A DNA stretch of 64,000 nt. Origin: Paragordius varius. Its lineage: Eukaryota; Nematomorpha. This document shows positions 19,808-32,460 of this stretch, one piece after another (the first letter of the stretch is position 1; the number at the start of each line of letters is the position of its first letter). Location of the stretch: contig OZ176058.1 in the NCBI GenBank assembly GCA_964247055.1, positions 2,480,001 through 2,544,000 of the forward strand. Direction: 5' to 3'. The notes beneath the pieces were generated by a model, which saw only the letters and a program-made list of their open reading frames with translations, searched no databases and was not told the DNA's origin. Position numbers and translations under genes: made by a program.

Positions 19808-19815
19808 ATATAAAG

Positions 19816-20590
19816 TTATTTTCGCCACTTTTCTTAGCTTAATCAGTAAAAGATTTTTATTTCCATAAGACATAAAACCCCTGACCCATTTTTATATTTG
19901 GAAAATATTATTATTAAGATGCGCACTGTTATACAGAAAAAAAAAGTTTGAATGATAATAACTTTTATACCCTTTCTACTATGATTCAAAATAATACGCT
20001 TCAACAAAAGCTATAAAAATAATATTTTTAACAAAGTATATATTATATTTAAAATAACATCTTATAAGACATTTCAAATCATAAGGTAATAAAAAATTGT
20101 TATTTAATTTATATATGTATATATAAAAATAACATACTTCAACCGAAATCGAAGGATTAGAACACCTGAAAGATATATATTTGATTATGTGCTTTTAGTT
20201 ATGGCCATTACGAGTGGTGTATAAGTAATTTTTTTTAAAACGTATTGGTAGAATATTTTGAGGACTAGTTTTAATTTATAGATAAATTGTTTATTAATAA
20301 TTCGTATAAATACTAAATTTCATTTTATTTAGTATTTTAATACTAAATGGAATCGGTATACATTAAGGATGATCATTTTGTGAAAAGTCTCAACTCATTA
20401 AAAATGGGAAAGAAAAATTTATTGGGTTAATTGTAAAATACTTAATGGCATTATAAAACTAATTTAATCAACAATTTTGGGGTAGTTTATACCCCAGAGC
20501 GATTTGAAATTTAATATCTTAAAAATTAGGCCATTAAACGCCGAATTTAAAAATATGCTTATTTTAGTCTTTTGGGCGCATTATACAGAA
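19816..20590. other. Intergenic AT-rich DNA
   Basis: No gene is seen. A short GGGGTA...TACCCC inverted pair at about 20470-20500 resembles sequence at 9870-9900 and may mark another small repeat family. Confidence 0.4.
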
Positions 20591-21150
20591 TCTATATATT
20601 TATAAAAATGGAAAATGCTGGCTTTGTGATCTGGTATAGGAAAACCGGTAGACCCATTCAAATCCAAACATAGATATAATCATTAATGAATGCCCCCTTC
20701 GCCCTTTTGTTTGAAAAAGGCCCCCAGTTTGGCCCACCCCGTGCGAAAAACGGTTTTTTTTGAAAACAGAAGTCCACAAAAATCGTGTCTTTGAGACAAT
20801 TTTCCGGAGAACGTGTTGCACCATTCAATTTCAAATATGATTTTCGTTTACTTATTTTCGATTGCGCCGAACATAGTCGTCTCGTTTAATTTAGGCCCTC
20901 TTTTTACCCGCTCCCCCCGTAAAATGCCATTCTTTTCAAAAAACAAAGTCCACAAAAATAATCTTCTGAATCTATTTTTCGCCCAAGTATGAGACCGTAA
21001 AAATTCAATAAGGATTTCTATTCCCTGTTAAAAGGCAAAAATTTTCGTCAAGCGTTTCTTTGATGATAGCTGCTGAGTAAGGAGCTATACCCGCGAAAAA
21101 CTGACCCGTCATATCAAAATAGCGTGCTTTTGGGGCTAAATTAACGCTAG
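20591..21150 (+). mobile_element. Short Helitron copy
   Basis: It starts A then TCTATATATTTATAAAAATG and shares the 5' region of the other copies (GATCTGGTATAGG, AAAACCGGTAGACCC). It ends at a CTAG followed by T (21147-21150), but this lies where other copies carry internal repeat sequence, so the end may be a truncation that only looks like a terminus. Confidence 0.65.
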
Positions 21151-21644
21151 TTTTTTATAAAATATAAATAAATCCTCATCCCTTACTATTATTGTCGTCT
21201 TTCTATAATTTTTTAATCGCTAATGCAACCGGCAAATAAATGTATATTATGTTAGAAATGTAAATAATTAACTTTAAAAATTTTATTAGCAAAAGTTTAA
21301 TATATTTTGTAAGTTGTTCTTTCAACCGTGTTTTAAAGCTGTCCCGATTTTCTAGAAGTCACCACATAACTGTAAAAAGATAAGCTTTAATACATGCGAC
21401 AATGTTTGATAATAAATTTTTATTAAAATAACTTTCAAAACTATTTTACAAAATCTGGCATCTAAAACTACCCCCAAAGGTAGACTAGGTTAAAAAATGA
21501 AAAGGTAGTGTTAAATAAGTGCCCACAAGTATAAGCAATACAAATGCGAGAAAAAGGGCATTGGGTTTATCCCTCAATCATGCCAATAGCAAAATGTGCA
21601 GACGAAATTTTTCCAAACTATATGCATAATAAAATTATAGGGGT
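21151..21644. other. Intergenic DNA
   Basis: There is no coding signal or recognisable repeat. Confidence 0.4.
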
Positions 21645-21730
21645 GTGATGGTATATCATGTGGGGCGCCGGACCCTTACGTCTAGTGGGGATGTGTCATA
21701 GTTCGAAACCCGAAACTGCCCTAGCCCTGG
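21645..21730 (+). repeat. tRNA-like scrap, possible SINE head
   Basis: AGTTCGAAACC near 21700 fits the tRNA/pol III B box, and the preceding 60 bases are GC-richer than their surroundings with a possible D-arm (GTGATGGTATATCATG). No full cloverleaf can be drawn with confidence. Confidence 0.25.
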
Positions 21731-22024
21731 GAATGTAAGGTGACCAGACGTCCCGCTTTTGGCGGGACAGTCCCGCTTTTTCACACTTTGTCCCGCGTCC
21801 CGCTACGTTTTTTAAATGTCCCGCTTTTTCACGATTATATAAAAAATTTTTTTTTAATACAAATAAATTTATTTATCCGTTTATATTTTTTATCATTAAA
21901 TATCTTTAAAATCTATTCAATTTTAAATTAAAATTTTTTATTTTTAAATTAAAATATTAATTTTTTTCGAATTTATATCATATGATTATACAATTTGCTT
22001 CCTATTACTACTGTCATAATTATC

Positions 22025-22425
22025 AAAAAGCCAAGTTAATACCATAAATCTCTAGATTAAAAGATAAATTAATACCACAAATCGGTAGCTTACACGTTTA
22101 TTTCAGAAAATTAAGGTAATATAATATTTACTATGCTAATATTTTAGTTTTATTACTTGCTATCATATCAAAAAGCCAAATTAATACCACAAATCGGTAG
22201 CTTAAAAGACAAATTGATAACACAAATCGGAACCTTACACGTTTACTTCAGAAAATTAAGGTAATATAATTTTTATTATACTAATATTTTAGTTTTATTG
22301 CTTGCCAACATTATTAAAAAGCCAAATTAATACCACAAATCGGTAGCTTAAAAGACAAATTGATACCACAAATCGGACCTTACACGTTTATTCCAGAAAA
22401 TTAAGGTAATATAATATTTATATAT
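22025..22425 (+). repeat. Three tandem units of about 145 bp in the hAT 5' region
   Basis: Units starting AAAAAGCCAA(A/G)TTAATACCA lie at about 22026, 22168 and 22315. Each carries AAATCGG/AAATC, TTACACGTTTA and GAAAATTAAGGTAATATAAT. Confidence 0.8.
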
Positions 22426-22444
22426 TAATAGTAGTTTATAAATA

Positions 22445-24160
22445 TGAGCACAAAAAGAGGTTGTAAATTCAACGATGAATTAATGAAAGACTTTTATTAA
22501 AAAAAACGAAGAATGAATCATCTGTTAAATGTCTTATATGCGAGGGGGAATTCACCCTAGCACATGGCGGCAAGCACTATATTACACAGCATATGGAAAC
22601 ACAGAAACATAAAAAATGTTTAGATATGGGGGCATCATCTTACAAAATGAGCGATTTTTTTCGAAAAACCGCTTTTGGAGAGGAAGAAAAGAATTTTGCA
22701 CTAGCTGAGGGCGTGTTATCTTTTCACGCCGTTAATCACAATCATTCCTTTAGATCTATGGACTGTACCTCACAGGTTATTCGCACCTTATTCAATAAAA
22801 AAATTTGTACCCGTACAAGGGCTGAAGCCATTAAATGCAATGTCCTTTCGCCACATGCATTTTCTGAAATACAAAAAGATTTACAAATTAATTTCATATC
22901 GCTATACTTTGATGCATCTCACAAGGAAACAAAATTATTTCCCACTTTAATAAGATATTTTGATCCAGGAACTGGAGTAATTGTTTTAGATTTTATTTCG
23001 CTACCCGGTGTAAATTTCGACATAAGTTTTACTTCAATAATGAATATTTTAGCAAATAATAATTTAAAAGGCAAAATCATCGCATATTGGGCTGATACCA
23101 TTACGAACTTCGGTGGAAAAAGCAAGGAGGGGAACAAAAAATATTTTTCATAATTACAAATACAAAACATTATTGGCGTTGGGTGTGCAGCGCATTTACA
23201 CAACGCTATTCAAACAGCTACTGATTTGTTACCCCTAGATGTGGAAAATTTGGTTTAGTTATTAAAATACATATTATATACACGGTACGTGTTGAAACGC
23301 TTAAGGAATTCTGTGAAAATGCAGAAGTTCAATATCAAAAAATGCTTGGATATTGTAAAACTCGTTGGTTAGCTCTTCTAGCTATCGAAAGAATTTATAA
23401 AATGTATGTTCCTTTAATATCCTATTTTTTATCACAGGACAAATGTCCTACAACTTTGGAAAAGTTTTTTGAAAGTGATTCTTCAAAAATATGGAGTCCC
23501 TACATAATCAAGCTTCTCTCTTTCAAAATGTTATTAAATTGATAGAAGGTGACAAAATTTCGGCAATTGAATTAGTCAATTAAGTTAGAACCTAATTCCA
23601 ATGTCACGAAAGGTTAAAAAATAATTTTCTACCATTAACCATCCGCAATATAAATAATTTAAAAAAACAAGGCTTAATAAATCGCCAAGATATCCTGTAC
23701 CATATAAAAATGTTTTATACAAACTGTAAAGATTATTTGGAAGACTGGACGACGCAATTCAATTTAATTGATCATTTTCATTGGATAACATTAAAGCCAT
23801 AATTTAATTGGTGCGATGTTCAAAATCATTTGATTATATCTGTTCCCAAAAATTTTAGTTAAAAGATATATTAATAATGAAAAACTTAAATTATGGACAA
23901 AAAAATATACAGTAGTAAAGAAATGGTTGGAAATATTTCATCATTTTGAAGCCAAATATATTACATACAATAATATTTAAAAAATTGTGGAATTTTCACT
24001 ATCTTTACCTGGAACCAACGCTGCTACTGAGCGCGTTTTTTCCACTGTAAATCAGATGTGGACATCGGAAAAATCAAATTTAAAAGTTAAACCTTTTAAG
24101 GCCATTTTATCTGTCAAATATAATTTGACAAATTCTTGTGAAGACTTCTACAATATTTAA
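22445..24160 (+). pseudogene. hAT transposase remnant
   Basis: From an ATG at 22445 the frame soon breaks. In the next frame is a BED-like finger (CLICEGEFTLAHGGKHYITQ, then HMETQKHKKC), and the body is open from 22593 to 23153. Later pieces include MLGYCKTRWLALLAIERIY at 23342. The hATC dimerisation segment at about 23988-24160 reads LSLPGTNAATERVFSTVNQM and WTSEKSNLKVKPFKAILSV, ending NSCEDFYNI then TAA. Several stops and shifts separate the pieces, so no active enzyme can be made. It resembles hAT transposases related to vertebrate ZBED/KRAB-A-like genes. Confidence 0.85.
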
Positions 24161-24214
24161 AAAAAATGATGACAATCTGCTAAAACGCTTTCACTCATAT
24201 AAAAAATATACCAA

Positions 24215-25130
24215 AGAATAAAATATTTTCTTAAAATATAAAGTTTTTTGTTAAAAAAATAAAAAATTACTTAAAATATTGTTTAAGTCTTCATAATAAT
24301 TTGTCAAATTATATATGAACACATAAATGGCTTTAAAGTTTCAACATTTTAATTTTATTTTTCCGTGTCCAAACTTAATTTACTGTGGAACGCTTTCAAT
24401 AGCAGTGGTTCCAGGTAAAGATAATGCAAATTCTACAGTTTTTAAAATATTTTTGTATGGAATATATTTTGTTTAAAAATGATTATTTCAAACAATTTCT
24501 ATATATTGTATTTTTTCTGTTGTCCATAATTTAATTTTCATTATCAATATATTTATTTAATAATGATATTTCAGAAAAAAAGTGTCATAGAATTGGACCG
24601 TTTTGTATTCCAAATAATCTTTTCAGTTTGCATAAAACCCTTTTATATCCTGGCTATTCATTGAGCCTTGTTTTTCTGGATGATTTATAATATTGCGATT
24701 AGGTAATGGTATAAAATTATTTTCTATCCCTTCTTGACTTGAAATTTTTGACATTTGTCTGTCACAATAGGATTCTAGGCGATCATACATTTTTAAAATT
24801 AAATCGCTGGCAAAAGACTAACCAACGAGCTCTACAATATCCAAGCCTTTTAACAACTACATTTTCCACATCCAGGGTAACAAATCAGCAGCTGTTTGAA
24901 CAGCGTTGTGTATCTACCAATAATGTTTTGATTAAGATTATTCACTAAATTGTTAAAAATATTTTTTGTGCCGCTTCTTGCATCACCCAGCGCACTTTGT
25001 GATGATTTCGTCTATTTTTTTTCTAAAATATTACAATCACTTCACCCTTTGTTCGTGCACTAAATTTATTGAATAAGGTACAAACAACCTGTACGGTACA
25101 AATTTTTCTATATTTATAATGTATTTGTGT
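24215..25130 (-). repeat. Inverted, internally deleted copy of the hAT transposase region
   Basis: Minus-strand sequence here repeats the plus-strand transposase in reverse order: the hATC part at 24330-24430 (AGTGGTTCCAGGTAAAGATA), the central part at 24600-24700, the 23200-23370 region at 24780-24910, and the 22790 region (TTATTGAATAAGGTACAAAC) near 25065. The junction near 24215 is tail to tail. Confidence 0.8.
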
Positions 25131-25259
25131 TAAAAATAAATAAATATTACAATAAATTTGTTTAAAAAATTTTACCCCCCAATGACCCCCTTCCCCTTTT
25201 CAGATTCGTCCCGCTTTTTCCTACAAAAAATCTGGTCACCTTATATATACCTCATGGCT

Positions 25260-25895
25260 TAATATACACCCAAATCCTAAATCTGACGTATCCGTTTTAT
25301 TATTAATTTCCTATTCGGATTATATGGTGTAAAAATCACTTTTTCGCTTAACAAATTCTTAGGTGCTAACCAGCTTTTCTCATGTTTCTCGGTCCAAGAC
25401 CATCTCGTATTTTTACTAGTTAATTCTTGTAAGAAACCGATTATCATTTGTAATTTTGGTATAAAGCGTTCATGAAAGGTCAAATACGTAATGACTTTTT
25501 ATCTACCGGCCTTTTTAGTTCGTTAATTGCCTTGATTTTGCTTTTACATGTTTATACCCTTTTTCGATATTTTAAACCCTAAATAGTTTACTGATTCTGC
25601 ACCTATCATTATTTTATTCTTGTCTTAATTTAGATTCAGCCTTATCGATACGACTTAATACGTTATTTAAATTATTAACGTGCTCATTTTCCGTCCTACC
25701 AGTCACTAGGACGTCATTTAAATATACGCAAGTTCCCGGCCTTTCAGCCAGCACCTGTTCGATCACCCGTTGAAAGATGATGGGTGCGGTAGTCAGCCCA
25801 AACGGCATGCGTTTGTATCTAAAAATACCTTTATGTGTTGATATAGTTAACAAATCTTGACACTTCTCTACCACTGGCATTTGGAGGTAAGCATC
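25260..25895 (-). mobile_element. Fragment of an older Ty3/gypsy element
   Basis: Minus-strand coding remnants of a gypsy-type reverse transcriptase (YKRMPFGLTTAPIIFQRVIE) and the start of the connection/RNase H region. It is broken and partial and abuts the LTR of the younger element to its right. It is a fossil distinct in sequence from that neighbour. Confidence 0.85.
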
Positions 25896-26127
25896 TGTTA
25901 AGTTAGATCCTACTGTCGTAGACACAAACGCACCTATATAATTGTAAACAATTATAACTTGTGATACACCTAGTTAATGTTGATTGTAGCTTCAAGCAAA
26001 ATAGCTAGTATATAATTGCTGTATTATAATATCACACACACATGTTTTGATTCCTGATATTTAATAAATTTATGTTTAATATATCTTTACTTCTATTATT
26101 CTGGGTTATATAGCTTTACTTCCATTA
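25896..26127 (+). repeat. 5' LTR of the Ty3/gypsy element
   Basis: It begins TGTTAAGTTAGATCC and ends TTCCATTA. TTGGCGCGG follows directly and is the likely primer-binding region. Confidence 0.88.
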
Positions 26128-29100
26128 TTGGCGCGGTAATGAACCTGGCAAAAATTTCTCTGGAAAGTTTTGATGAAAAGGAAAATTTTGATCGATACGT
26201 TTCGTACATTCAGCCAATGTTAGCTGCAAAAAACATGACGGCAAACGATAACAATTGCAAGACGTTATTCCTCGCCTACGCAGGAATGTCGGTCACAAAG
26301 AAATTCGAACAATTCCTGTTCCCAAATTCACTGGATAATACCTCCTGGCCGTACATCATTGAAGCCGGCAGGAAAATCTACGAATCGAATAGGACAAACA
26401 TATTCCAGGCCAGATTCAATTTCGTAAAACTCCGTCGGAAATAAAATGAAACATTTACGGAATTTCTGTTACGAGTCAAAACCGAAGCCGCAAAATGCAA
26501 CTTCAAGCTCGACATCGATGAAAAAATGCGCGACGTGTTCATTGCAGGCCTGGGAGTGGAAAAATTAGAACTAGATCTATTCACTAGATTCCCCGATGCA
26601 ATGTGGGGAAACGAAGCTGTAACGCTCAAACAAGTGGTAGACATTGCTCTCAACTATGAAAAAGCACATCAACTAACAACAATAGATGGCCAGATATTGC
26701 ACAGTTCGGAAATACCAAAACATGTGTCGATTCTGCGGGTTAGGTCATGCACCCGGCAGATGCCCAGCTTGGGGCAAACAATGTTATAAGTGCCAAGGCT
26801 GGAATCACTTCCAACCGTGCTGTAAGAAGAAAAGGATTAGCAACGTTCAGCATGTCAAATCTGGAGCCACCGCCAAGATAGCAATAATAATAAATAGCAA
26901 ACAAACACACATGATTATAGACACAGGTTCAAGCGTATCTACAATCGATTGTCAAGCGTGGGAAAAAATTGGGAAGCCCGAGTTGCAACAAACAGGCACA
27001 GATTTGTATAGCTATGGTGGACAAAGAATCAATTCCAAGGGTAGTAGTATGGTCATGGTACAATGCGAGGGTGAAACAAAATCTCTGGCGTGTATGGTTG
27101 TAAGCGGCAAGAAGGCCCCAGCAGTTCTTGGTTGGAATTGGCAACAAGAATTCCCGAATGCCATAAAACAGTGATAAATTGTTGTAAATGTTTTAATATT
27201 AATACATTTGAGGCAAATTCACTTATTAATAAATTTAATTCACTTTTTTGTGAAAAGTTAGGGTGTTTCACGAGAACCACTATTAAATTTTTTTTAAAAA
27301 ACAATACAAAACCAAAAATTTTTAAGTGTCGCCGCATCCCGATACCGTTAAAAGAAAAAGTCGACTCTGAAAAAGAGAGACTTTTAGAAGCGGACATAAT
27401 CAAACCATTAGACCCTACGACTGAGAAATTAACCAGGGCCACCCCTATTGTTTGTATAACAAAAGCGAATGGTTCTCTAAGGTTATGTGCAGATTATCGT
27501 GTTACAATAAATCCACATCTAGTAGATGACAGTCACAATATACCGACATTTGACGAATTAGTTTCCAAAATAGGATTGGGAGAATCATTTTCGGTAATCG
27601 ATTTGAAAGACGCATATCCGCAATTGCCAATAGATCAAGAAAGTCAAAAGTTATTAACAATTACCACACCCCTAGGGTATTTTACATATAAAAGGCTTAC
27701 CTTTGGCCTAACAAGCGCCCCCTGCATTTTTCAAAGATTAATGGATAAGATTTTAGGTGACTGCCCAGGAACAGCTGTATATTTAGACGATATTTTAATA
27801 ACAGGAAAAAACCAAAACGAACATAAAAGAAACTTAGAAAAGGTATTTAAGCGTTTAGACGATTCGGGTTTAAAATAAAGTAAAAGCAAACTAAAACTTT
27901 TTCAACCGTCTGTATTTGGGATATGTAATATCAAAAAACGGCATATCACCAGCTGCCGATAAAGTGGAAGTCATACAAAACTTCCCAAGACCCACGGACA
28001 AAACAACACTCAAGTCCTTTTTAGGCTTAATAAATTTTCACACACGATTCCTCCCGAAATTGCATGGAAGTTTGGCTATACTTCACGACCTAAGCAGTTA
28101 TAAAAAATCCTGGATATGGACCAAAAACTACGAGGACTGTTTTAACAGAGCCAAAAAATTAATATGTCATACTGTTAAACTAACTCCGTTCAACCCTGAG
28201 TTACCTATAATAATCGAAACAGACGCCTCAAAAGGGTACGGAGCAGTGTTACTACAGACCATGCAAGAGGGCATAAATAAACCCATTGCCTACGCATCTT
28301 GAAAGTGGTCCAAACCCGAAGAAAATTATTCAGTGATAGAAAAGGAATTACAAGCCATACTTTTCGCTTTTGAAAAGTTTAGAACGTTCATTACGGGGAA
28401 GAAGTTTGAACTGCGTACTGATCACAAACCACTAATAAAGCTGTTTGGAAATAATCGTAAATTAGACCAAATAAATAATTCTCAAGCTACTACGTTGGAT
28501 ATATAAAGCGAGCGAATTTAATTACAATCTACGGTACATTAAAAGTCACGAAAACATTGCAGATTCAATGCCGACAGAACCACATCAACAAGACACAGAA
28601 AGCTTTCAAACAGCAGAACATGTAAGATAAGTCAATAGTAATCTATTCAATATAAATCGTGACCACATTAGAAGCCAGACCGAAACCGACCCTGTATTAA
28701 AACAGGTAATAAGGGCACTAAGAACAAACAACTGGTCCAATAAAATATTATATCCATTCCACAATTTTAGAAATGAAATTGAAAATACATACGGGTTATT
28801 ATATTGGCATGATAGATTAATAATTCCCGAATCTCAAAAAATAAATATCTTACAATTATTACACGTCGACACCCCGGATTCAAAGCAATGTACGAACAAG
28901 CAAAACAAATAGTCTTTTAGCACAATATGGAAAGCGACATAAAAAAGTGGGTAGATACGTGTAAAAAGTGTCAAGAAAACCGTCTGAGGCGAAAACTGAA
29001 TCCCACATACAATTGGAACACAAATACAGCAATATGGGATAGATTACATCTAGATATAGCAGGCCCGATAGACAATTATTATTGTATAGTTCTTATTGAC

Positions 29101-29938
29101 AGTTATTCTGGATGGGTCGAAGTTAAACTATCGAAAATGATATTGACCAAAAATATCTTAAATTTCCTAGACGAATGTTTCAGTCGATACCAAGAATGAT
29201 AGTAACCGACAACGCGTCTTACTTTACATCTGAGGTTTTTAAAAAAGTCATGAAAACGGGAAACATTAAACATGTAACATCAGTTCCCTATCATCCAAAA
29301 ACTAACGGAATGGTGGAACGAGTAATATATACCCTAAAAACCCATTATCGGTCAGCAGAAGACGATGACCTACATTCCAAAATAAATAACACGCTTTGGG
29401 GATACCGCACTAACATACACAGTGCTACAAATACATGTCCCGCTCAACTTTTCCTAAAACGTACCCTACCCAATCCAATCACATGGCTACAATATAAACA
29501 AACAGACTTCTTAGACGATGTACAACCTAATCACGAATACCATGAAAACGAAAAAGTATACAGAAAAAATGAACTATCGAATGGTTGGCGAGAAAGAATT
29601 GTAAATAAACGACTCGTATTACTCTCATATGAATACAAGATGATAACAAAATCATCCGAAAACACGCAGACCAACTGAGACCAAGGGAAGGAGGCGAAAG
29701 AATAATGGGTAAGACAATTATCCGAAGAAACTCCACCATCGCATGACCTATATGTTAGGTACCCTACTGCCACGACCGAAGACCCGACCTTACCTCCGCC
29801 TCAACCCTCGGAACCCATCATTAAATTGCCATCCCAAACACCCACTATAGCACCTACCACTGACACTCATACAGAACGGCGATACCCTACACGAGTCCGA
29901 CACCCACCAGATAGATATCAAGGACAGGGAAAGAGTGA

Positions 29939-30176
29939 TGTTAAGTTAGATCCTACTGTCGTAGACACAAACGCACCTATATAATTGTAAACAATTATAA
30001 CTCTTTGTGATACACCTAGTTAATGTTAATTGTAGCTTCAAGCAAAATAGCTAGTATATAATAATTGCTGTATTATAATATCACACACACTTGTTTTGAT
30101 TCCTGATATTTAATAAATTTCTGTTTAATATATCTTTACTTCTATTATTCTGGGTTATATAGCTTTACTTCCATTA
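29939..30176 (+). repeat. 3' LTR of the Ty3/gypsy element
   Basis: A near-identical partner of the LTR at 25896, with the same start and end. Intergenic DNA follows. Confidence 0.88.
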
Positions 30177-31719
30177 GGAGTATAATCTAATATAATAATA
30201 CTACAAACATAAGTTACGAGGTTAATTTATTAATATATTATGAATGTTGTTTGTGCGGTTAATCTAATAGTATAATATAAGATTCATTCAAATTAGCCTG
30301 TCAGTTACCACTATAACATTGCTAAATTTGATATCAACTAAAAATATTTTCAAATAATGCTACTTTTTTCAAAAATATAATTAGCAAATTTTGAAGCGTA
30401 CTTTATATTGTTTTGAGGCCTTGTGGAAACGGTTTATAAACGCTTTAGATATTATAACAATACTTTTTCTCTATAATCGGATGCTGAACATTACCATCAC
30501 CTCAGAATTAAACAAAATGGCAAGCCCACATATAAATTATAATTTTACAGAAATGTTATTGTGCTTTTTACAACTAATGATATATCTATGTGATATATTT
30601 TGGAATATAACTTTTAGCTCTCGCTAAAAAAATTATATATAACAAAATGTTATTATATAAATAACTTGCTAAAAAACACTCTTAAGAGTCAGAATCAAAA
30701 GAGTATACAGAATTTAAACCCAAGATTTTTTTATCTGATTTCGTAAGGAGTATATTGTTCATTTAAAAAAAATAAATAAGGTTTATATATATATTATAAA
30801 TATACAAAAAGTGTTCCATTATAAAGTATCGAAAAGTCGCAAGATTAGCGCTTATCGCATATTATAACAAATATTTTTTGGGTAAAAAGGCAACTGCCTG
30901 AAATTTCAGTAAAAACTGAAATTATACAGACAAAAAGTGAAAAAATGATAATTTTTATATACTGATTTTTTAACATCAAACTATCGTTTAAAATGACAAA
31001 GTATGAAATATATATATATAACACAACCAATTCCATATTTTACAATTGTAACTAAATAGTTTTACAGGCAAAATTAAGGTTTAAAAAGTATGGTCGACTT
31101 TTAAATAAAAATATTCGCCTTATATTTTTACGTTTTGTCCGTTTATACAATATATAATTAAAAGACGTCAGAAAAAAACCTAAATTTGATAGAGAGCCCA
31201 TTTATTCATCCTACTAAAAATACAAAGATTCATAACTTGTGTTCGCCAGAAACGAGTGCCTTATTTTTATTATTCAATAATTTTGTCGTTGTGCTAAAAG
31301 ATAATTTTCGGTAAGCATTGCCAAGATAAATACACTTAAAAATTATCGTTTGCTCAAAAAAGTTTTGTGAACATGCTATATCAATTAACACATGTAAATA
31401 ATGGTTTTGAAATTATCCAGACAAAACGTAAAAATATAAAAACAAATATTGCTTTCTAAAAGATATCCATACTTTTTTAATCCTAATTTTTTTAAATTAA
31501 CTGATTGTTTTAAACTGCAAATTATAATATAGTAATGTTAATTGGTACAATCAATTATGTATTTTACGATTATAATTAAATGTTTTAGTAGGATAAATTA
31601 AGGATTAAAAAAGTATGGTTGTCTTATGAAAAAAAATATTGTCTTTTTATTTTCCGTATAATTTCAATTTTTACTGTAAAAGTTATTTCATGTAATAGAG
31701 TGAGCTACCAGGTAGACAC
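30177..31719. other. Intergenic DNA with two CAGTA-family MITE copies
   Basis: Copies lie at about 30908-31150 (CAGTAAAAACTGAAATTATA at left; ACGTTTTGTCCGT at right) and 31410-31681 (GAAATTATCCAGACAAAACG at left; ATAATTTCAATTTTTACTGT at right). Both keep inner CATACTTTTT or AAAAAGTATGG motifs. Nothing else is recognisable. Confidence 0.65.
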
Positions 31720-32460
31720 ATTTTCAAAGACGCATAAATGCAAGAGTTATTGGAGGACGACCAACTGAATTAACAATCTGCAGTATTATTAGTTTATCTT
31801 TAAAAGAACATTAATAGATATATATATACATATATATATAAGCAATGAAATCATCAATAAAATCGGAAAATGGGCCCAACACAATTGGAATTAATAAAGC
31901 GCAAATATAAAACTCTTTTGAACTGATTCAACGGCACCAAAAGGATTGTTTCATTGAATTGCAACGAGTGATGAGAAACTTTATTTTTTAAATTCAAATT
32001 GGTAAACATTATGGTTTTACCTTTCTTAGCCGCTCCATTAAAACTACTGTCTAGAATAGCATGTTCTACGTATTATAAGACTAAAGCGATATTGAGTATT
32101 ACTAACTTTTGAAACCCAGTTAAACGGTTAGTACAAAACGCCTTGGCCAAAAATGATTAATTTAACCCATTATTCATCAAAAAGTGACAATTGTTAAGAC
32201 ATGTCATAGTAATTTTTATACACTATAATGTCCGTTCACAAAACCATGAAACATCGTTGGTAACTTTCGCATTTGCTTAACATTCTTCACTTGGCGCATT
32301 TGATTAAACTATTTCGCTATTGGACACATTCTTTAAAATGGATTGACGAATAGTTATTCTGGCATTAATATATTACCTTGGAGAAGGGTAAAATGTGTAG
32401 AAATCAATGTGTAAGATCTTTAAAAAATACAAGTTTTTTTTCAATAATTAAATAATACTT
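31720..32460 (+). pseudogene. Dead mariner-type transposase
   Basis: Across shifting frames the order of mariner transposase motifs is readable: IGKWAQHNW at about 31862, then IATSDEKLYF near 31960 (family form IVTGDEKW), then EYY and LLKP followed by TVSTKR near 32100-32140. There are weak matches to the C-terminal FF and WxK region near 32330-32400. Many stops and shifts are present. No clear terminal repeats were located. Confidence 0.6.

Larger units (their letters stand above)
21736..25243 (+). mobile_element. Decayed hAT transposon, TAAGGTGACCAGA termini
   Basis: The terminal inverted repeats are TAAGGTGACCAGA at 21736 and its complement ending at 25243, with CCCGC-rich subterminal DNA inside both. 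The interior carries BED-type finger, transposase and hATC remnants. The flanking 8-mers differ (TGGGAATG and TATATACC), so no target duplication survives. The right third is an inverted piece of the transposase region. Confidence 0.85.
25896..30176 (+). mobile_element. Ty3/gypsy LTR retrotransposon, two LTRs, broken
   Basis: Paired LTRs of about 235 bp bound an internal region of about 3.8 kb. Parts in order are a gag-like region with a CCHC zinc knuckle, an aspartic protease (IDTGSS), reverse transcriptase (FGLTSAPCIFQRLM, YLDDILITG), RNase H, an integrase zinc region and an integrase core. The element is full in layout but broken in several places. The LTRs differ by only a few substitutions and short indels, so the insertion is fairly young. 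No matching target duplication is visible at its two edges. Confidence 0.9.

Noticed and set aside
22919-23203. Minus-strand open frame of 94 codons
   Set aside because: It is the antisense shadow of the hAT transposase.
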